DNA of 7,874 nucleotides from positions 2,481-10,354 of the forward strand of contig DJMI01000067.1 of NCBI GenBank assembly GCA_002435335.1, read 5' to 3'. The first letter of the stretch is position 1, and every line of letters begins with the position of its first letter. The stretch is from Nitrosomonas sp. UBA6494. Its GTDB lineage: Bacteria > Pseudomonadota > Gammaproteobacteria > Burkholderiales > Nitrosomonadaceae. Below are positions 6,228 through 7,874 of the stretch, one piece after another. The notes under the pieces are model-generated. The model was given only the letters and a program-made list of their open reading frames with translations, searched no databases and was not told the origin of the DNA. The position numbers and the translations under genes were made by a program.

Positions 6228-7610
6228 TCAGCCAGTGATGGAAGGACTGGACGTTGTAGCGGGTGCAGGATTGGAACCCGCTTTTTTGCTTCTGCGCCGT
6301 CGTTTTCGTTTCGGTGCGGAAAGCTTGGATAACATTTTTTCTCGTTCGACATTGTCCACGGCTAAAAATTTTTTCCACCATTCACCCAATTCGGCATCAA
6401 GTTCGCCGCTTTCGCAACGCAACAACATGAAATCATAAGCGGCGCGAAAACGCGGGTGGGTCAACAGTTGAAACGGCCTGCGTCCAGCTCGTATTTCAAA
6501 ACGCGGCTGCATAGACCAAATTTCCTGAATGACGGCGTCGTAGCGGCGTGGAATCGCGAGTTTTTTGTGCTGCAGCGTCAAGATCTGATCGATTGCTTTA
6601 AAGAGCGCGGGAAAAGTTTTTTCGCCGGACTTTTGATTGGCATTCCAATTGGACAGCACTTCATGCCATAGCAGTGTAGCGAACAAAAAACCGGGAGAAA
6701 CCGGTTTATCTTGCCGGATTCGTTCGTCGGTATTTTTCAATGCGAGCTTGATGAAACGTTCACCCAGCGGCTGTTCCAGAATAACATCGAGCATCGGCAG
6801 CAAGCCGTGATGCAGGCCGCGAGCGCGTAATTCGACGACACATGCTAAGGCATGTCCCGATAACAACAGTTTTAGCATTTCGTCGAATAAGCGGGATGGC
6901 GGGACATTTTGCAATAATGGTGCAAGATCGCCGATCGGCTTGACAGTGTCCGCATCGATCTGCAGTCCGAGCTTTGACGCTAGGCGCACCGCACGTAACA
7001 TCCGTACCGGATCTTCGCGATAGCGTTGCACCGCATCACCGATGATGCGCAGCTTTTTCGCTTTGATGTCTTCAAAACCGTTCAAGTAATCCAGAATCTC
7101 TTCCTTAACCGGATCGTAAAACAGTGCATTGACAGTGAAATCGCGGCGCACGGCGTCTTCTTCCTGAGTACCGAAAACATTGTCGCGCAACAAACGTCCG
7201 TGTTGGTCGGTCAGTTGAATCGGTTCTTCGTTGTCGTCAGCAGTTGCGGAAGGGCCGCGAAATGTCGAGACTTCGATCGTCTCCTGACCGCACATGACAT
7301 GGACCAAGCGAAAGCGCCTTCCGATGATGCGCGAGCGGCGAAAAATTTGCCGCACTTGTTCCGGCGTCGCATCGGTTGCAACGTCGAAATCTTTTGGCGT
7401 CAATCCCAGCAATAAATCGCGTACCGCACCGCCGACAATATAAGCGGAATAGCCCGCTTGTTGCAGATTACCGGTGATCTTTAATGCACAAGGCGCAATT
7501 TGACTGGCACGAATACCGTGTTGTTTGTTTCGAATGACACGTAGCTTCGCAATCGATTCGGGAGCGGATTCTTTGCGGCTGAACACCTTGCTGAGAAATT
7601 TACGGATCAT
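6228..7610 (-). CDS. pcnB: poly(A) polymerase I
   Basis: PcnB adds poly(A) tails to RNA 3' ends, marking transcripts for exonucleolytic decay in the cytoplasm. The 460-residue protein has the class II nucleotidyltransferase core: VGGAVRDLLLG (59-69), KDFDVATDA (73-81, catalytic D74 and D76), EVSTFRG (113-119), RRDFTVNALFYD (155-166) and YREDPVRMLRAVRLASKLG (197-215). The segment IIGRRFRLVHV (95-105) is the signature that separates bacterial poly(A) polymerases from CCA-adding enzymes. The C terminus carries a lysine/arginine tail (about 434-443), as in many proteobacterial PcnB, then a Pro/Ser/Thr-rich end. The ATG at 7608-7610 gives MIRKFLSKVFSRKE, a plausible N terminus, but lacks a Shine-Dalgarno motif, so the exact start is less sure than the gene. 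It heads the folK-panB-panC run, with folK 8 nt downstream, and lies 66 nt after rnpB. Confidence 0.95.
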   Translation of the reverse strand: MIRKFLSKVFSRKESAPESIAKLRVIRNKQHGIRASQIAPCALKITGNLQQAGYSAYIVGGAVRDLLLGLTPKDFDVATDATPEQVRQIFRRSRIIGRRFRLVHVMCGQETIEVSTFRGPSATADDNEEPIQLTDQHGRLLRDNVFGTQEEDAVRRDFTVNALFYDPVKEEILDYLNGFEDIKAKKLRIIGDAVQRYREDPVRMLRAVRLASKLGLQIDADTVKPIGDLAPLLQNVPPSRLFDEMLKLLLSGHALACVVELRARGLHHGLLPMLDVILEQPLGERFIKLALKNTDERIRQDKPVSPGFLFATLLWHEVLSNWNANQKSGEKTFPALFKAIDQILTLQHKKLAIPRRYDAVIQEIWSMQPRFEIRAGRRPFQLLTHPRFRAAYDFMLLRCESGELDAELGEWWKKFLAVDNVEREKMLSKLSAPKRKRRRRSKKAGSNPAPATTSSPSITG

Positions 7611-7640
7611 TGCGATGAAGTGAATTAAAAGTATCCGATG

Positions 7641-7670
7641 ATCGTATGATTAAGTTGGTTTCGTAGTCAA
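7641..7670 (-). promoter_or_regulatory. candidate sigma-70 promoter for pcnB-folK-panB-panC
   Basis: On the minus strand a TTGACT -35 (7665-7670, 5/6) is followed after 18 nt by a TACGAT -10 (7641-7646, 4/6). The start would fall near 7634 and leave a 5' leader of about 24 nt before pcnB. The -35 abuts the T-run after rnpB. The match is reasonable but the spacer is one base longer than ideal, and no other clear promoter was seen in this gap. Confidence 0.35.
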
Positions 7671-7674
7671 AAAA
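7669..7674 (-). terminator. possible rnpB terminator T-run
   Basis: Six consecutive T residues on the minus strand come just after the likely rnpB 3' end. The closing helix P1, whose 5' strand is outside the window, would immediately precede them. No strong local hairpin is visible just upstream, so termination here is inferred from position only. Confidence 0.3.
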
Positions 7675-7676
7675 TA

Positions 7677-7874
7677 GGAGAAGTCAGCCGATAAGCCGGG
7701 TTCTGTCGTGGACAGTCATTCCTCTAGGCGTACGGTTACCCGAACGCTCAAGCAACCTACCCGCAGGCTCCGCGAGCCGCATCAACGCCTGCCTATTTGG
7801 TCTTGCTCCGGATGGAGGTTACCGCGTTTCACCGTAACTTAATACGCTCGTCTCTGTGGCCCTATTCCTCGCCT
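7677..7874 (-). ncRNA. rnpB: RNase P RNA (bacterial class A), 3' part, runs off window
   Basis: This is the catalytic RNA of RNase P, which removes 5' leaders from tRNA precursors. On the minus strand, diagnostic conserved blocks appear in order: GCCACAGAGACGAG, GGTAACCTCC with CGGAGCAAGACCAAATAGG, GCGGGTAGG, TTGCTTGAG, CCTAGAGGAATGACTGTCC and ACAGAACCCGGCTTATCGG. P18 is visible as GCGTTCGG/CCGTACGC closed by a GTAA tetraloop, and P16 as GCAGGC/GCCTGC. The likely 3' end is near 7677, after GGCTGACTTCTCC, the 3' strand of P1. The 5' part, including the P1, P4 and P6 partners, lies beyond 7874. Unlike E. coli, the sequence passes from a very short P12 (CGTA/TACG) through GTGAAACGCGG straight to the P11 3' side, so P13 and P14 appear absent. 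The 3' end position is approximate to a few bases. Confidence 0.94.

Noticed and set aside
6220..6381. 54-codon N-terminal extension of folK
   Set aside because: It overlaps the 3' end of pcnB in another frame, does not resemble HPPK, and the internal ATG at 6217-6219 gives the normal family length and N terminus.
7026..7415. 129-codon plus-strand open frame inside pcnB
   Set aside because: It lies wholly antisense to well-conserved pcnB motifs and its product resembles no family I know. Other plus-strand frames at 20-352, 394-666, 688-912, 818-1129, 2968-3294, 5150-5419 and 6199-6438 are likewise shadows of the minus-strand genes.
1..7874. Search for CRISPR arrays, insertion sequences, tRNAs, toxin-antitoxin pairs, phage genes or riboswitches
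   Set aside because: No direct-repeat array, transposase-like product, tRNA cloverleaf or long structured leader was recognised. Gaps between genes are short and the genes are all housekeeping families.

Overview
The window is a tightly packed bacterial chromosome segment. All genes lie on the minus strand, so transcription runs from high to low coordinates. In that order they are rnpB (RNase P RNA, 3' part only), pcnB, folK, panB, panC, dnaA, dnaN and gyrB (N-terminal half only). The largest non-coding gap is 187 bp, between dnaA and dnaN. I see no insertion sequence, tRNA, CRISPR array or prophage gene, and no defence or secondary-metabolite system. Apart from one RNA gene, this is core housekeeping sequence.

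Protein features point to a proteobacterium, most likely betaproteobacterial. DnaA has the N-terminal motif FNTWIKPLQ, DnaN begins MLLIK, PcnB is a proteobacterial-type poly(A) polymerase with a basic tail, and the order pcnB-folK-panB-panC is the beta/gamma arrangement known for example from Pseudomonas. Base composition, judged by eye from sampled lines, is roughly 45% G+C in genes and about 20% in the dnaA-dnaN gap. The class call is an inference. The rnpB fragment partly conflicts with it, because it lacks helices P13/P14, a form I associate with alphaproteobacteria.

Right end (about 7677-7874): 3' part of rnpB. Middle right (4096-7610): pcnB, folK, panB and panC form an operon-like run with gaps of 8, -4 (ATGA overlap) and 10 nt. 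FolK feeds folate synthesis, folate supplies the methylene-tetrahydrofolate that PanB uses, and PanC then makes pantothenate, the precursor of coenzyme A. Middle left (1-4028): dnaA, dnaN and gyrB, the classical replication cluster, following the pan genes with only 67 bp between. The usual divergent rpmH-rnpA side of dnaA is absent from the window.

The dnaA-dnaN gap holds two perfect, divergently oriented DnaA boxes beside an AT-rich stretch, and is the best candidate for the chromosomal replication origin. The points most worth a second look are the pan operon/dnaA junction, the compact origin candidate, the reduced RNase P RNA, the absence of Shine-Dalgarno motifs at all seven protein starts, and single-residue departures in DnaA, DnaN, PanC and PanB. 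I found nothing that I can defend as a wholly new system.
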